From positions 1 to 64,000 of the forward strand of contig NZ_QGTM01000018.1 in assembly GCF_003182195.1 (NCBI RefSeq): 64,000 nucleotides of DNA, in the 5' to 3' direction. Positions 37,087 to 47,305 of this stretch are shown piece by piece. The stretch comes from Halomonas sp. A11-A. GTDB lineage: Bacteria > Pseudomonadota > Gammaproteobacteria > Pseudomonadales > Halomonadaceae. The translations under genes and the position numbers were made by a program. Within the stretch, counting starts at the first letter, position 1. Each line of letters begins with the position of its first letter. The notes under the pieces were generated by a model. That model had not been told where the DNA came from, did not search any database, and saw only the letters and a program-made list of their open reading frames with translations.

Positions 37087-38085
37087 ATGCAGAAGTCGCT
37101 GTTCGCCTCCGCCACCCTCGTGGCCACCCTGCTTGCCACTCCCCTGGCCTCCGCCGCCAGCCTGACGCTCTACTCCGGTCGCGGCGAGTCCATGGTCGAG
37201 CCGATCATCAGTCAGTTCGAGAAGAACACCGGCATCAGCGTCAACGTCCGCTACGGCGACACCGCTCAGTTGGCGGTGCTGGTCCAGGAGGAGGGCAGCC
37301 GCTCTCCGGCAGACCTCTACTGGGGCCAGGACGCCGGCGCCATGGGCGAGCTTAGTAAGGCCGGCCTGCTGGCCGAACTGCCCGCCGACATCTACGAAGG
37401 TCTGCCGACCATCTACACCAGCAAGAGCGGCAACTGGGTCGCCGCCAGCGGTCGCGCCCGCGTGGTCGCCTACTCCCCGGAGCGCACCAGCGAGGATGAG
37501 CTGCCCGAGAGCGTCTTCGACCTCGTCGACGAGCGCTACGAAGGCCGCGTCGGCTGGGCGCCCACCAATGGCTCCTTCCAGTCCTTCGTCACCGCCATGC
37601 GCGTGGAGCACGGCGACGAGCGCACCCTGGCCTGGCTCGAGGGGATGAAGGCAAACGGCGCCGTCACCTTCAGCAACAACACCACCCAGGTGCAGGGCAT
37701 CGCCGACGGCGAGATCGACTTTGGCCTGGTGAACAGCTACTACCTGCCGCGCTTCCTGGCCTCCGACGCCGACTTCCCGGTAAAGCAGACCTTCTTCGCC
37801 GACGGCGACATCGGCAATCTGGTGAACGTGGCCGGCATCGCGGTGCTCGAGAGCAGCAGCAACCAGGAGGCCGCCGTGGAGTTCGTGCGCTTCCTGCTCT
37901 CTCCGGCCGCCCAGCAGTACTTTACCGGCAACGTCTACGAGTACCCGGTCACCCGCGACGTGATCCAGAACCCGGTGCTCGAGGACTTCGAGCGCCTGCT
38001 GGAGGTCTCCCCTCAGATCGACCTTGACGACCTGAGCGATCTCGAGGGTACCCTCCGGCTGCTGCGTGACGCCGGGCTGCTGTAA
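37087..38085 (+). CDS. fbpA: Ferric iron ABC transporter, periplasmic binding protein
   Basis: 332 residues with a signal peptide (LATPLASA). The mature start SLTLYSGRGESMVEPIISQFE is typical of FbpA/FutA iron binders. The C-terminal half includes GLVNSYYLPRFLA, where the paired Tyr is a usual Fe(III) ligand. It delivers Fe3+ to FbpB-FbpC. A Fur box lies upstream. It begins a three-gene operon. Confidence 0.94.
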   Translation: MQKSLFASATLVATLLATPLASAASLTLYSGRGESMVEPIISQFEKNTGISVNVRYGDTAQLAVLVQEEGSRSPADLYWGQDAGAMGELSKAGLLAELPADIYEGLPTIYTSKSGNWVAASGRARVVAYSPERTSEDELPESVFDLVDERYEGRVGWAPTNGSFQSFVTAMRVEHGDERTLAWLEGMKANGAVTFSNNTTQVQGIADGEIDFGLVNSYYLPRFLASDADFPVKQTFFADGDIGNLVNVAGIAVLESSSNQEAAVEFVRFLLSPAAQQYFTGNVYEYPVTRDVIQNPVLEDFERLLEVSPQIDLDDLSDLEGTLRLLRDAGLL

Positions 38086-38095
38086 CCCGGCCAGC

Positions 38096-38121
38096 GACCT
38101 GCCGCCCCGTGGCGGCAGGTC
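38096..38121 (+). terminator. Intra-operon hairpin between fbpA and fbpB
   Basis: Perfect 11-base stem GACCTGCCGCC / GGCGGCAGGTC around CCGT. There is no T tract, so it is more likely an mRNA-stability or attenuation element than a full stop. Confidence 0.55.
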
Positions 38122-38138
38122 TTCACCGACGAGGTACG

Positions 38139-39746
38139 ATGAATCCGACACGCTACACCGCCACGCCGCACCGTACCCGGGGCCTGCCCCGGCTGCTGCC
38201 TCGCGGCGTTCCGCTGCATATCCTGCTACCCTCGCTGATCGCGGCGGGGATGATGCTGGTGCCCCTGGCCTACCTGGGGCTGCGCGCGTTCGAAGCCGAT
38301 AGCGCCACCCTCGTCGACCTGGTATTCCGCCCCCGCAACCTGCAACTGCTGATCAACACCCTGTCCCTGGCCGCCGGCGTAGTGGCGTTGACCACCCTGA
38401 TGGCCTTCCCATTGGCCTGGCTGGTCACCCGCACCGATATCCGCTTCAAAAAGACCCTGACGATTCTCGGCGTGATTCCCCTGGCAGTGCCTGGCTACGT
38501 GATGGCCTATGCGCTGATCGGGCTCGGCGGCAACTACGGAGTGTTGGCCCAGCTCACCGGGCTCCAGCTGCCGCGCCTGCAGGGCTACTGGGGCGCCACC
38601 CTGGCGCTGTCGCTCTATACCTTTCCCTACCTGTTCCTGAACCTGCGCGCCGCCCTGGCGGGTCTCGATGGCAACCTCGAGGAGAGCGCACGCAGCCTGG
38701 GCTACACCCAAGGCGAGATCTTTCGTCGGGTGACCCTGCCCCACCTGATGCCGGCGCTGATGGCCGGCTGGCTGGTGATCACCCTCTATGTGCTGGGCGA
38801 CTTCGGCGCCGTGGCGCTGATGCGCTACGAGGCCTTCAGCTACGCCATCTACACCCAGTACTCCGGCGCCTTCGACCGCGTCTATGCTGCCTGGCTGGCG
38901 CTGATGCTGCTGGCGTTGGCCGCCTGCTTCGTGATGCTCGACAGCCTGGTGGTGAAGCGCAAGCTGGCGCGCATCGGCACCGGGGTGGCCCGCCCGATGA
39001 CGCCCCAGCGGCTCGGCCGGGCGCGCTTCCTGGCCTGGCCCTATCTGGTGGCGCTGTTCACCGCCTCCATCGGCCTGCCGGTGATGATCCTGGCCTATTG
39101 GCTGCTGCTGGCGCCGCCAGATCTCTCCTTCTTCGCCCGCGTGCCGGGCACCCTGCTGCGCTCCGCCGGCGCGGCCCTGCCGGCCGCCCTCCTGGCCGCG
39201 GCCTTCGCCCTGCCCATCGCCTTTCTGACAGTGCGCTACCGCTCACCCTTCGCGACCCTGATCGAGCGCTCGGCCTATATCGGCTACGCCATTCCGCCGC
39301 TGGCGCTGGCGCTGGCCATGGTGTTCTTCTCGCTGCGCACCGCGCCCTTCCTCTACCAGACCCTGGCGATGCTGATCATCACCTGGGCGATGGCATCGCT
39401 GGCGCTGGCCCTGGGCCCAATCCGCAGCGCCCTGCTGCAGACACGGCCGAGCATGGAAGAGGCTGCCCAATCCCTGGGCCACGGCCCCATCAGCACCTTC
39501 ATCCACGTGATCTTCCCGCGCCTGCGCCGCGGCATCCTGGCCGGCGTGGCGCTGGTCTTCGTGCTGTGCATGAAGGAGCTGCCGATCACCTTCCTGCTGG
39601 CCCCCACCGGCTACACGACCCTGGCGGTCACCGTCTTCACTCGCACCTCGGAAGGCATGCTGGCCGAAGCGGCTCCCTTCGCCGCCGCCATCGTGGTGTT
39701 CTCCAGCCTGTCCGTGGGCCTGCTGCTCACCAAGGAGGGCAAATGA
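38139..39746 (+). CDS. fbpB: Ferric iron ABC transporter, permease
   Basis: 535 residues with about 12 membrane helices formed by two fused permease halves. Each half has an EAA-type loop: EESARSLGYTQGEIFRRVTLPH in the first and EEAAQSLGHGPISTFIHVIFPRL in the second. The ATG at 38139 follows GAGGT. The stop overlaps the fbpC start. Confidence 0.93.
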   Translation: MNPTRYTATPHRTRGLPRLLPRGVPLHILLPSLIAAGMMLVPLAYLGLRAFEADSATLVDLVFRPRNLQLLINTLSLAAGVVALTTLMAFPLAWLVTRTDIRFKKTLTILGVIPLAVPGYVMAYALIGLGGNYGVLAQLTGLQLPRLQGYWGATLALSLYTFPYLFLNLRAALAGLDGNLEESARSLGYTQGEIFRRVTLPHLMPALMAGWLVITLYVLGDFGAVALMRYEAFSYAIYTQYSGAFDRVYAAWLALMLLALAACFVMLDSLVVKRKLARIGTGVARPMTPQRLGRARFLAWPYLVALFTASIGLPVMILAYWLLLAPPDLSFFARVPGTLLRSAGAALPAALLAAAFALPIAFLTVRYRSPFATLIERSAYIGYAIPPLALALAMVFFSLRTAPFLYQTLAMLIITWAMASLALALGPIRSALLQTRPSMEEAAQSLGHGPISTFIHVIFPRLRRGILAGVALVFVLCMKELPITFLLAPTGYTTLAVTVFTRTSEGMLAEAAPFAAAIVVFSSLSVGLLLTKEGK

Positions 39747-40816
39747 TGTCCAACCTCGACCTCAAGGCCGCTCCGCAGGGCGTGCCGACCCGGCTGCCCG
39801 AGCCGCTGCTCTCGGTAGGCGGGCTGCACAAGCGCTATCGCCGCCAGGACCCGCTGGCGGTGGAGGACGTGAGCTTCTCCCTGGACAACGGCGAGATCCT
39901 CGCCCTGCTCGGCCCCAGCGGCTGCGGCAAGACCACCACGCTGCGTATGATCGCCGGCTTCGAGCACCCCGATGCCGGTGAGATCCTGCTGCGCGGCGAG
40001 GACGTCACCCGCCTGCCGCCCCAGCAGCGCCGCATCGGCATCGTCTTCCAGGACTACGCCCTCTTCCCGCACATGAGCCTGGGCGAAAACGTCGCCTTCG
40101 CCATGCGCCATGTGCCTAAGGCCAAGCGGGCCGCCAAGTCCCGGGAGTGGCTCGACCTGGTGGGACTGGCGGATCTCGCCGCGCGCATGCCCGACCAACT
40201 CTCCGGCGGCCAGCAGCAGCGCGTGGCCCTGGCCCGCACGCTCGCCGCCGAGCCCGAGCTGGTGCTGCTCGACGAGCCCTTCTCCAACCTGGACGCCGCC
40301 CTGCGCGAATCGACCCGCAAGGAGGTGCGCCGGCTGTTCAAGGCCGCCGGCACCTCGGTGATCCTGGTCACCCACGACCAGGCCGAGGCGCTCTCCTTCG
40401 CCGATCAGGTGGGGGTAATGCACTATGGCCAGCTGATCCAGAAGGACCGCCCGGAGCGGATCTATCAGGCGCCGGCCACCGCCTTCGTGGCGGAGTTCCT
40501 CGGCCATACCAACCTGCTGGAGGGCGAGGCCGACGGCGAGATCGCCCGCACCACCCTCGGCCCGGTGGCCATCGACAGCCACCGGCGCGGCCCGGTGCGC
40601 CTCTCGCTGCGCCCGGAGCACCTGGCCCTCTCCGCCGCCCCGGACGGCCAGGGCGCCACCATCGTCGAGCGGGAGTTCCGCGGCCACGACTGCTTCTATC
40701 TGCTGGAGCAGCACGGCCAGCACTTCTGCGCCATCACCCCCAGCCATACCCTGTGGAAGGTGGGCGAGCAGGTCAGCCTGGAGCCCCAGCGCACCGCCAC
40801 CGTGCTCAGGGACTGA
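39743..40816 (+). CDS. fbpC: Ferric iron ABC transporter, ATPase
   Basis: 357 residues. ATPase motifs are complete: Walker A LLGPSGCGKTT, Q-loop VFQDYALFPH, signature LSGGQQQRVALAR, Walker B LVLLDEPFSNLD and switch His in VTHDQAEA. A C-terminal TOBE-like regulatory domain follows (VRLSLRPEHLAL). It drives FbpB. AAGGAGG precedes the start ATGATG. Confidence 0.95.
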   Translation: MMSNLDLKAAPQGVPTRLPEPLLSVGGLHKRYRRQDPLAVEDVSFSLDNGEILALLGPSGCGKTTTLRMIAGFEHPDAGEILLRGEDVTRLPPQQRRIGIVFQDYALFPHMSLGENVAFAMRHVPKAKRAAKSREWLDLVGLADLAARMPDQLSGGQQQRVALARTLAAEPELVLLDEPFSNLDAALRESTRKEVRRLFKAAGTSVILVTHDQAEALSFADQVGVMHYGQLIQKDRPERIYQAPATAFVAEFLGHTNLLEGEADGEIARTTLGPVAIDSHRRGPVRLSLRPEHLALSAAPDGQGATIVEREFRGHDCFYLLEQHGQHFCAITPSHTLWKVGEQVSLEPQRTATVLRD

Positions 40817-40835
40817 GTGCCGGCCTCGAGGCTAC

Positions 40836-40974
40836 TGGTGGGAGCTGGGCTTTGCCCGGCGAATGGAGGCCGAAGGACTCCTGGCGGAAGACACTAGCAC
40901 TGGCAACACCACCGGGGCGCCTGCGGCGCCATTCGTCGAAGCGTCGAACCGCCCGCAAAGCGTGGCTCCCACCA
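40836..40974. repeat. REP/BIME-type inverted repeat pair
   Basis: Two outward-to-inward copies of a short palindromic element flank about 90 bases. The left copy (40836-40863) starts TGGTGGGAGC and contains a GCTGGGC-TTT-GCCCGGC hairpin. The right copy (40951-40974) is its inverted form, GCCCGCAAAG-CGTG-GCTCCCACCA. The pattern resembles known Pseudomonas REP elements (GTGGGAGC...GCCCGCGAA). Confidence 0.6.
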
Positions 40975-41001
40975 GAGTAGAAAAGCGCCGCAGGACTGCC
41001 C

Positions 41002-43761
41002 CTAGTGGGCTTCGTCCCAGTTGGCACCTGACTGTGCCTCGACGATCAGCGGCACGCTGAGCTCGGCGGCGGCCTGCATGCGCCCCTTCACCTGCTCGAT
41101 GAAGGCCTCCACCTGCCCTTCCGCCACCTCGAACACCAGCTCGTCGTGGACCTGCATCACCATCCAGGCATCCATCTCTCCCGCCTGCAGCCAGGCATCG
41201 ACGTTGATCATCGCCCGCTTGATGATGTCCGCCGCGGTGCCCTGCATGGGTGCGTTGATCGCCGTGCGCTCGGCCCCCTGGCGGCGAGCGCGGTTCTGGG
41301 AGTGGATCTCCGGCAGGTAGAGGCGCCGGCCGAACACCGTCTCGACGAAGCCATCCTCCGCCGCCTGGGCGCGGATCCGCTCCATGTAGCGGGCCACGCC
41401 GGGGTAGCGGTCGAAGTAGCGCTCGATCCAGGTCTGGGCCTGGTTGCGCTCGATATGCAGCTGGCGGCCCAGGCCCCAGGCGCTCATGCCGTAGATCAGG
41501 CCGAAGTTGATCGCCTTAGCACTGCGCCGCTGGTCGTCCGAGACCTTCTCCAGGGGCACGCCGAACACCTCCGCCGCGGTGGCGGCATGGATGTCGCGCC
41601 CCTCGGCGAAGGCGTCGAGCAGCCCCCTGTCCTCGGAGAGGTGCGCCATGATGCGCAGCTCGATCTGGGAGTAGTCGGCGGCGACGATGCGGTAGCCGGG
41701 CCGGGCGATAAAGGCCTGGCGGATCTTGCGTCCCTCCTCGGTGCGAATCGGGATGTTCTGCAGATTGGGGTCGCTGGAGGAGAGCCGGCCAGTGGCGGTG
41801 ACCGCCTGGTGGTAGCTGGTGTGCAGCCTGCCGGTTCCCTTGTTGACCAGCCGCGGCAGCTTGTCGGTGTAGGTGGACTTGAGCTTGGCCAGTCCCCGGT
41901 GCTCCATGATCACCTTGGGCAGCGGGTAGTCCAGCGCCAGCTCCTCCAGCACCGCTTCCGCGGTGGAGGGCGCCCCCTTGGGGGTCTTCTTGATCACCGG
42001 AATCTTCTGCTCCTCGAAGAGGATCTGGCCGAGCTGCTTGGGCGAGCCCAGGTTGAACTCGCGCCCGGCCAGTTCGTAGGCTCGGGCCTCCAGCTCGCGG
42101 ATGCGCCCCTCGAGCTCGCGGCTCTGAGCATCGAGGCGCTGCGGGTCCAGCGCCACGCCGGTGCGCTCCATACGCGACAGCACCGGCACCAGCGGCAGCT
42201 CGATCTCTTCCAGCACCTCCGCCAGGCGCCCGGTGGCCGCAAGGCGCGGGCGCAGCTCGCCGTGCAGGCGCAGGGTGATGTCGACGTCCTCGCAAACGTA
42301 GGGGGCCGCCTGCTCCAGGGCGATCTGATTGAAGGTGAGCTGTTTGGCCCCCTTGCCGGCGATCTCCTCGAAGGAGACGGTCTTCTCGCCGAGGTACTTC
42401 AGCGCCAGGGAGTCCATGTCATGGCGGGTCGCGGTGGAGTCGAGCACGTAGGACTCCAGCATGGTGTCCTCCAGGGGCCCCGCCACCTTGATGCCGTGGC
42501 TCGCCAGCACCGAGATGTCGTACTTGAGGTTCTGGCCAATCTTGGTCTTGCCGGCATCCTCCAGCAGCGGCCTGAGGGCAGCGAGCACGGCGTCGCGGTC
42601 GAGCTGCGCGGGAGCGTCCAGGTAGTCGTGGGCGAGCGGGATATAGGCCGCCTCCCCGGGCACAAGCGAGAGCCCCACGCCGACGATCTGCGCCTCCATG
42701 TAGTTGAGGCTGGTGGTCTCCAGGTCGAAGCAGAAGGCCTCGGCCTCCTGCAGACGCGAGAGCCAGGCGTCGAAGTCGGCCTGCTCCAGGATCACCTGGT
42801 CCTCCCGGGCAGCGCTGCCGGGGGCAGCGTCGGCGTCGGCAGGGGTCGGCGTGCCGCCGCCGGCATCATCGACGCCGCTGTCGCTGCCCTCCAGCAGCTC
42901 GGCGAGCCACGCCTTGAACTCGTACTCACGGTAGAGCTCGAGAAGCGCCTCGCGATCCGGGCGGGCGATATCGAGATCGTCGAGGCCGACAGGCAGCTCG
43001 CAGTCGGTCTTGATGGTGGCCAATTGGTACGAGAGGAAGGCCTGGTCGCGGTGCTCCTCGAGCTTCTTCGGCAACGTCTTGGCGCCGCGGAACGTGAGCG
43101 TCCTGACCTTCTCGAGATCGGCATAGATGGTCTCGAGGCCAGCGCCCATGCCCTGCAGCAGGCCCAGCGCGGTCTTCTCGCCCACGCCGGGCACGCCGGG
43201 AATGTTGTCGACCTTGTCGCCCATCAGCGCCAGGAAGTCGATGATCAGCTCGGGGGGCAGGCCGAACTTCGCCTTCACCCCTTCCACATCCAGGGTCTCG
43301 TCCTTCATGGTGTTGACCAGGGTGATATGGGCATTGACCAACTGGGCCATGTCCTTGTCGCCGGTGGAGATCACCGCGTCGCGGCCGGCCTCGGTGGCCT
43401 GGCGGGCCAGGGTGCCGATGACATCGTCGGCCTCCACGCCCTCGATGCACAAAAGCGGCAGCCCCAGCGCCTTGACGCACCGATGCAGCGGCGCCACCTG
43501 GGAGCGCAGGTCGTCGGGCATCGGCGGGCGATGGGACTTGTACTCGGCGAACAGCTCGTCCCGGAAGGTCTTGCCCGGCGCGTCGAAGACCACCGCCATG
43601 GGGCTGTCCGGATAGTCCTTGATCAGCCGCTTGAGCATGTTGAGTACGCCCTTGATGGCGCCGGTGGGCTGGCCCCTGGAGGTGGTCAGCGGCGGCAGGG
43701 CGTGGAAGGCGCGGTAGAGATAGGAGGAACCGTCGACGAGTACGATGGGGGTATCGGCCAT
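41002..43761 (-). CDS. polA: DNA polymerase I
   Basis: 919 residues with the three usual domains: 5'-3' exonuclease ([34 protein letters not shown]), 3'-5' exonuclease ([19 protein letters not shown]) and polymerase (motif [17 protein letters not shown], then [20 protein letters not shown], and motif [12 protein letters not shown]). It fills gaps in repair and removes Okazaki primers. A linker near residues 295-320 is Gly/Asp-rich. The start at 43761 is the normal one. Confidence 0.97.
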   Translation of the reverse strand: MADTPIVLVDGSSYLYRAFHALPPLTTSRGQPTGAIKGVLNMLKRLIKDYPDSPMAVVFDAPGKTFRDELFAEYKSHRPPMPDDLRSQVAPLHRCVKALGLPLLCIEGVEADDVIGTLARQATEAGRDAVISTGDKDMAQLVNAHITLVNTMKDETLDVEGVKAKFGLPPELIIDFLALMGDKVDNIPGVPGVGEKTALGLLQGMGAGLETIYADLEKVRTLTFRGAKTLPKKLEEHRDQAFLSYQLATIKTDCELPVGLDDLDIARPDREALLELYREYEFKAWLAELLEGSDSGVDDAGGGTPTPADADAAPGSAAREDQVILEQADFDAWLSRLQEAEAFCFDLETTSLNYMEAQIVGVGLSLVPGEAAYIPLAHDYLDAPAQLDRDAVLAALRPLLEDAGKTKIGQNLKYDISVLASHGIKVAGPLEDTMLESYVLDSTATRHDMDSLALKYLGEKTVSFEEIAGKGAKQLTFNQIALEQAAPYVCEDVDITLRLHGELRPRLAATGRLAEVLEEIELPLVPVLSRMERTGVALDPQRLDAQSRELEGRIRELEARAYELAGREFNLGSPKQLGQILFEEQKIPVIKKTPKGAPSTAEAVLEELALDYPLPKVIMEHRGLAKLKSTYTDKLPRLVNKGTGRLHTSYHQAVTATGRLSSSDPNLQNIPIRTEEGRKIRQAFIARPGYRIVAADYSQIELRIMAHLSEDRGLLDAFAEGRDIHAATAAEVFGVPLEKVSDDQRRSAKAINFGLIYGMSAWGLGRQLHIERNQAQTWIERYFDRYPGVARYMERIRAQAAEDGFVETVFGRRLYLPEIHSQNRARRQGAERTAINAPMQGTAADIIKRAMINVDAWLQAGEMDAWMVMQVHDELVFEVAEGQVEAFIEQVKGRMQAAAELSVPLIVEAQSGANWDEAH

Positions 43762-43916
43762 GGAGGCATCCCTTCAAGCTGGGCGGAAAGTGATCCTGAT
43801 CACCCATGATACGCATTGCGGCGCCGTTTTTCCGCGGGTAGTGGGCAGGGTGCGCCGGACGCCTTACACTGCGGGTATCTCCCCTCGCTACTGCCCCAGG
43901 CAGCCCGGAGGCCACC

Positions 43917-44204
43917 ATGCTCGTGACACGCCCTCTCATCGCCCTGCTGCTGGGGCTTTCGCTGATCGCCACCGGCCCCGCCCTGGCCCAGTCCTCCGCC
44001 GACCTTGAGCCGGACATCACCATCCGCCAGGAGGAGGATCGTACCATCCGCGAGTACCGCATCAACGGTGAGCTCTACGCCATCGAGATCCGGCCTTCCC
44101 GCGGCCCCTCCTACTACCTGGTGGACCACGACGGCGACGGCAACTTCGAGCGCCAGGAGGGCGACCGCATCGCCGTCCCCCAGTGGATCCTGCGGACCTT
44201 CTGA
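43917..44204 (+). CDS. DUF2782 family periplasmic protein
   Basis: 95 residues with a signal peptide (ALLLGLSLIATGPALAQ). The mature domain, ITIRQEEDRTIREYRINGELYAIEI then GPSYYLVDHDGDGNF, is DUF2782. This gene is found next to polA and thrB in Pseudomonas and relatives. Function unknown. Upstream of it the divergent polA starts at 43761. Confidence 0.9.
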   Translation: MLVTRPLIALLLGLSLIATGPALAQSSADLEPDITIRQEEDRTIREYRINGELYAIEIRPSRGPSYYLVDHDGDGNFERQEGDRIAVPQWILRTF

Positions 44205-44280
44205 CCCGCCAGCCAGAGCGGCCCGAGCCGCTCGATCGCCATCAATTGCCTCTCCCCGAATCCGCACGCGTGCATCGGAC

Positions 44281-44310
44281 TGCCAAGTCGCTACAATAGG
44301 CGGCTTGGCA
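44281..44310. promoter_or_regulatory. Inverted repeat around a TACAAT element upstream of thrB
   Basis: TGCCAAG (44281-44287) and CTTGGCA (44304-44310) enclose TACAAT at 44292-44297, a possible -10. It could be an operator or a 5' leader hairpin, ending 19 bases before the thrB start. Confidence 0.3.
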
Positions 44311-44328
44311 TTCCCGGGTGAGAGACAC

Positions 44329-45288
44329 ATGGCCGTATTCACACCGCTTACCGAGACCCAGGTCGCGGACTTTCTGGCACGCTTCGATGCCGGCTCGCTG
44401 GTCTCCCTGGAAGGCGTCCCCGCCGGCACCGAGAACAGCACCTTCTTCGTCACCACCGACCGGAGGGCGCTGGTGCTGACCCTATTCGAGCAGGGCGAAT
44501 TCGGAGAGCTGCCGTTCTTCGTCGACCTGCTCGACTACCTGGACGAACACCGTCTGCCGGTGCCGGGACCGCTCCACGACCGCGAGGGCGTGGCACTGCA
44601 CCGCCTCGCCGGCAAGCCGGCGCTGCTCTTCCCGCGCCTGCCCGGCCGGCATCCCAAGGCGCCCAACCTGGCGCAGTGTGCGGCCCTGGGCGATGCCCTG
44701 GGCCATCTGCACAGGGTGTCGCAGCATTTCCCCGGCCACCGCCCCAACCCGCGGGATCTCCACTGGCTGCTGCCCATGCACCACAAGGTGCTGGTCTACC
44801 TCTCGCCGGAGGATCAGGCCCTGATGAAGGATGAGGTGGAGATCTACCAGGAGGCCTTCGGCAACGGCCCCGAGCTGCCCCAGGGGGCCCTGCACGGCGA
44901 CCTCTTCCGCGACAACACCCTCTACGAGGGTAACCGCCTGGGCGGCATCATCGACTTCTACAACGGCTGCACCGGCGACCTGCTGTTCGACCTGGCCATC
45001 GTCATCAACGACTGGGCCACCGAGGTCGACGGCCGCCTCAACGTCGAGCGCCATGACGCCATTCTCGGCGCCTATCAGGCGCGCCGCCCGCTCACCGCGG
45101 CCGAGCGCGAGGCGTGGCCGATGATGCTGCGCATGACCGCACTGCGCTACTGGCTCTCTCGGCTGCTGGTGGTCTACGTGGATCCGCCGGCCCATGACCT
45201 CACCCCCCACGATCCCGAACAGTTCCGCACCATCCTCAAGGCGCGCCTGGCGCATGGCGCCCTTCCTCTCCCGGAGGTGAATGCATGA
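44329..45288 (+). CDS. thrB: Homoserine kinase (ThrB, choline-kinase-like type)
   Basis: 319 residues of the APH/choline-kinase fold, the form of ThrB found in Pseudomonas and relatives rather than the GHMP form. Motifs: VSLEGVPAGTENSTFFV, then catalytic LPQGALHGDLFRDNTLYEG with the Asp-Asn pair, and IIDFYNGCTGDLLFDLAI. Phosphorylates homoserine for threonine synthesis. It overlaps speA by four bases. Confidence 0.94.
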   Translation: MAVFTPLTETQVADFLARFDAGSLVSLEGVPAGTENSTFFVTTDRRALVLTLFEQGEFGELPFFVDLLDYLDEHRLPVPGPLHDREGVALHRLAGKPALLFPRLPGRHPKAPNLAQCAALGDALGHLHRVSQHFPGHRPNPRDLHWLLPMHHKVLVYLSPEDQALMKDEVEIYQEAFGNGPELPQGALHGDLFRDNTLYEGNRLGGIIDFYNGCTGDLLFDLAIVINDWATEVDGRLNVERHDAILGAYQARRPLTAAEREAWPMMLRMTALRYWLSRLLVVYVDPPAHDLTPHDPEQFRTILKARLAHGALPLPEVNA

Positions 45289-47207
45289 GTCTCTCCATGG
45301 CCAGTGCCGGCAGCCCGGCGAAGCGCGCGCGGCGCGTCTGGAACATCGACCAGTGGGGCAGCGGCTACTATGACGTGGACGACTCCGGGCACGCCCTGGT
45401 ACGCCCCCTGGGCAGCGAGATCGAGGGCCCGGCCCTGCCGCTGGACGACCTGGTGGCCGAACTCAAGGCCGCCGGCCTGCGCCTGCCGGTGCTGGTGCGC
45501 TTCATCGATATCCTCCACGACCGCGTCGAGCAGCTGTGTGCCGCCTTCGACACCGCCATGGCCGAGGAGGAGTTCGGCGGCGGCTATACCGCCGTCTACC
45601 CGATCAAGGTCAACCAGCAGCGCCGCGTGGTGGAGGAGATCCTCGCCACCCCCGAGCGCGGTCGCGACCGGGTGGGCCTCGAGGCCGGCAGCAAGCCCGA
45701 GCTGCTCGCCGTGCTGGCGCTCTCCGGCGACGGCCCCTCGCTGATCGTCTGCAACGGCTACAAGGACCGCGAGTACATTCGCCTGGCGCTGATGGGCGAG
45801 AAGCTCGGCCACCGCGTCTACCTGGTGGTGGAGAAGCTCTCCGAGCTGCCGCTGATCCTCGAGGAGGCCGCCGAGCTCGGGGTCAAGCCACGCATCGGCC
45901 TGCGCGCGCGCCTGGCCACCGTGGGCCGCGGACGCTGGCAGAACACCGGCGGCGAGAAATCCAAATTCGGCCTCACCGCCAGCCAGATCCTGGCCGTGGT
46001 GGGGCAGCTGCGCGAGGCCGACGCCCTGGCCAGCCTGCAGCTGGTGCACTTCCACCTAGGCTCCCAGATCGCCAATATCCGCGACATCCAGGGCGGGCTG
46101 CGCGAGTGCGCCCGCTTCTACCAGAGTCTGGTGGAGCTGGGCGCCCCGGTGGATACCGTGGACGTGGGCGGGGGCCTCGGCGTTGACTACGAGGGCACCC
46201 GCTCGCGCAGCTTCTGCTCCGCCAACTACTCGATGCTCGAGTACGCCCGCAACGTGGTCTACGCCTTCCGCCAGGCCTGTCAGGAGCAGGGGCTGCCCGA
46301 GCCGCACCTGATCAGCGAATCCGGCCGCGCCCTGACCGCCCACCATGCGGTGCTGATCACCAACGTGATCGGCGAGGAGCGGGTCAGCGAGCTGGCCCCC
46401 GAACGCCGCGTCGAGGGAGACCCCCAGGTCGACGAGCTGTGGCGAGTGCATGACCTGCTGCACGCCCACATCGAGCCACGCGGCCTGGTGGAAGCCTGGC
46501 ACGACCTGGTCCAGGCCATGGGCGAGCTGCACGAGCGCTTCGTGATCGGCATGACCGACATCAACGCCCGCGCCGAGGGCGAGGCGGTCTACTTCGCCGC
46601 CTGCGCGCGGCTGCGCGCCCGTCTCGACACCCGCAACCGCGCCCACCGCGAGATCGCCGACGAGCTGGCCGAGAAGCTCGCCGACAAGCTGTTCGTCAAC
46701 TTCTCGCTGTTCCAGTCGGTGCCCGACGTCTGGGGCATCCAGCAGATCTTCCCGGTGCTACCGCTGACCGGCCTCGACCAGGAGCCGGTGCGCCGCGGGG
46801 TGATCCAGGACATCACCTGCGACTCCGACGGTCGCATCGACGGCTACGTGGATGGCCAGGGCGTGGAAACTACCCTGCCGCTGCCCGAGTGGCAGGAGGG
46901 CGAGGAGCAGCTGCTGGGCTTCTTCCTGGTGGGCGCCTATCAGGAGATCCTCGGCGACCTGCACAACCTGTTCGGCGACACCGACTCGGTGGATGCGACC
47001 CTGGCCGAGGACGGCAGCTGGACCCTGAGCCATATCCAGCAGGGCGACCGGGTCGCCGACGTGCTGAGCTACGTCAACTTCGATGCCGAAGTGCTGCGCC
47101 GCCACCTGGCCGACCAGCTCGCGGCCAGCGGCCTCGAGGAGGCCGAGCAGCAGCGCTTCCTCGACGACCTCTCCGAGGGCCTGGCGGGCTATACCTACCT
47201 CGAATAG
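45285..47207 (+). CDS. speA: Biosynthetic arginine decarboxylase
   Basis: Makes agmatine from arginine, the entry to putrescine by the SpeA-SpeB or AguA route. The 640-residue protein is an alanine-racemase-fold PLP enzyme. The Schiff-base Lys is in YTAVYPIKVNQQRRVV near residue 108. FHLGSQIANIRDIQGGLRECARFY and VDVGGGLGVDYEGTRS are substrate/PLP segments. It is translationally coupled to thrB (ATGA overlap). A terminator follows. Confidence 0.96.
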   Translation: MSLSMASAGSPAKRARRVWNIDQWGSGYYDVDDSGHALVRPLGSEIEGPALPLDDLVAELKAAGLRLPVLVRFIDILHDRVEQLCAAFDTAMAEEEFGGGYTAVYPIKVNQQRRVVEEILATPERGRDRVGLEAGSKPELLAVLALSGDGPSLIVCNGYKDREYIRLALMGEKLGHRVYLVVEKLSELPLILEEAAELGVKPRIGLRARLATVGRGRWQNTGGEKSKFGLTASQILAVVGQLREADALASLQLVHFHLGSQIANIRDIQGGLRECARFYQSLVELGAPVDTVDVGGGLGVDYEGTRSRSFCSANYSMLEYARNVVYAFRQACQEQGLPEPHLISESGRALTAHHAVLITNVIGEERVSELAPERRVEGDPQVDELWRVHDLLHAHIEPRGLVEAWHDLVQAMGELHERFVIGMTDINARAEGEAVYFAACARLRARLDTRNRAHREIADELAEKLADKLFVNFSLFQSVPDVWGIQQIFPVLPLTGLDQEPVRRGVIQDITCDSDGRIDGYVDGQGVETTLPLPEWQEGEEQLLGFFLVGAYQEILGDLHNLFGDTDSVDATLAEDGSWTLSHIQQGDRVADVLSYVNFDAEVLRRHLADQLAASGLEEAEQQRFLDDLSEGLAGYTYLE

Positions 47208-47233
47208 CGCGCCCTTCTGCACTGCCAGACGAC

Positions 47234-47266
47234 GACGCCCCGCGGCCAGGCCGCGGGGCGTCTTCC
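47234..47266 (+). terminator. Terminator after speA
   Basis: 14-base arms GACGCCCCGCGGCC / GGCCGCGGGGCGTC with almost no loop (an inner GGCC would open), followed by TTCCTTATT. Confidence 0.75.
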
Positions 47267-47305
47267 TTATTGCACGACTGCCTTGCGCTATCGGGCGAGG
47301 CTAAC

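Noticed and set aside
41146..43809. Very long open frame opposite polA (887 codons)
   Set aside because: It is the antisense reading of polA in a high-GC genome, with His/Gln/Gly-rich composition and no family motif.
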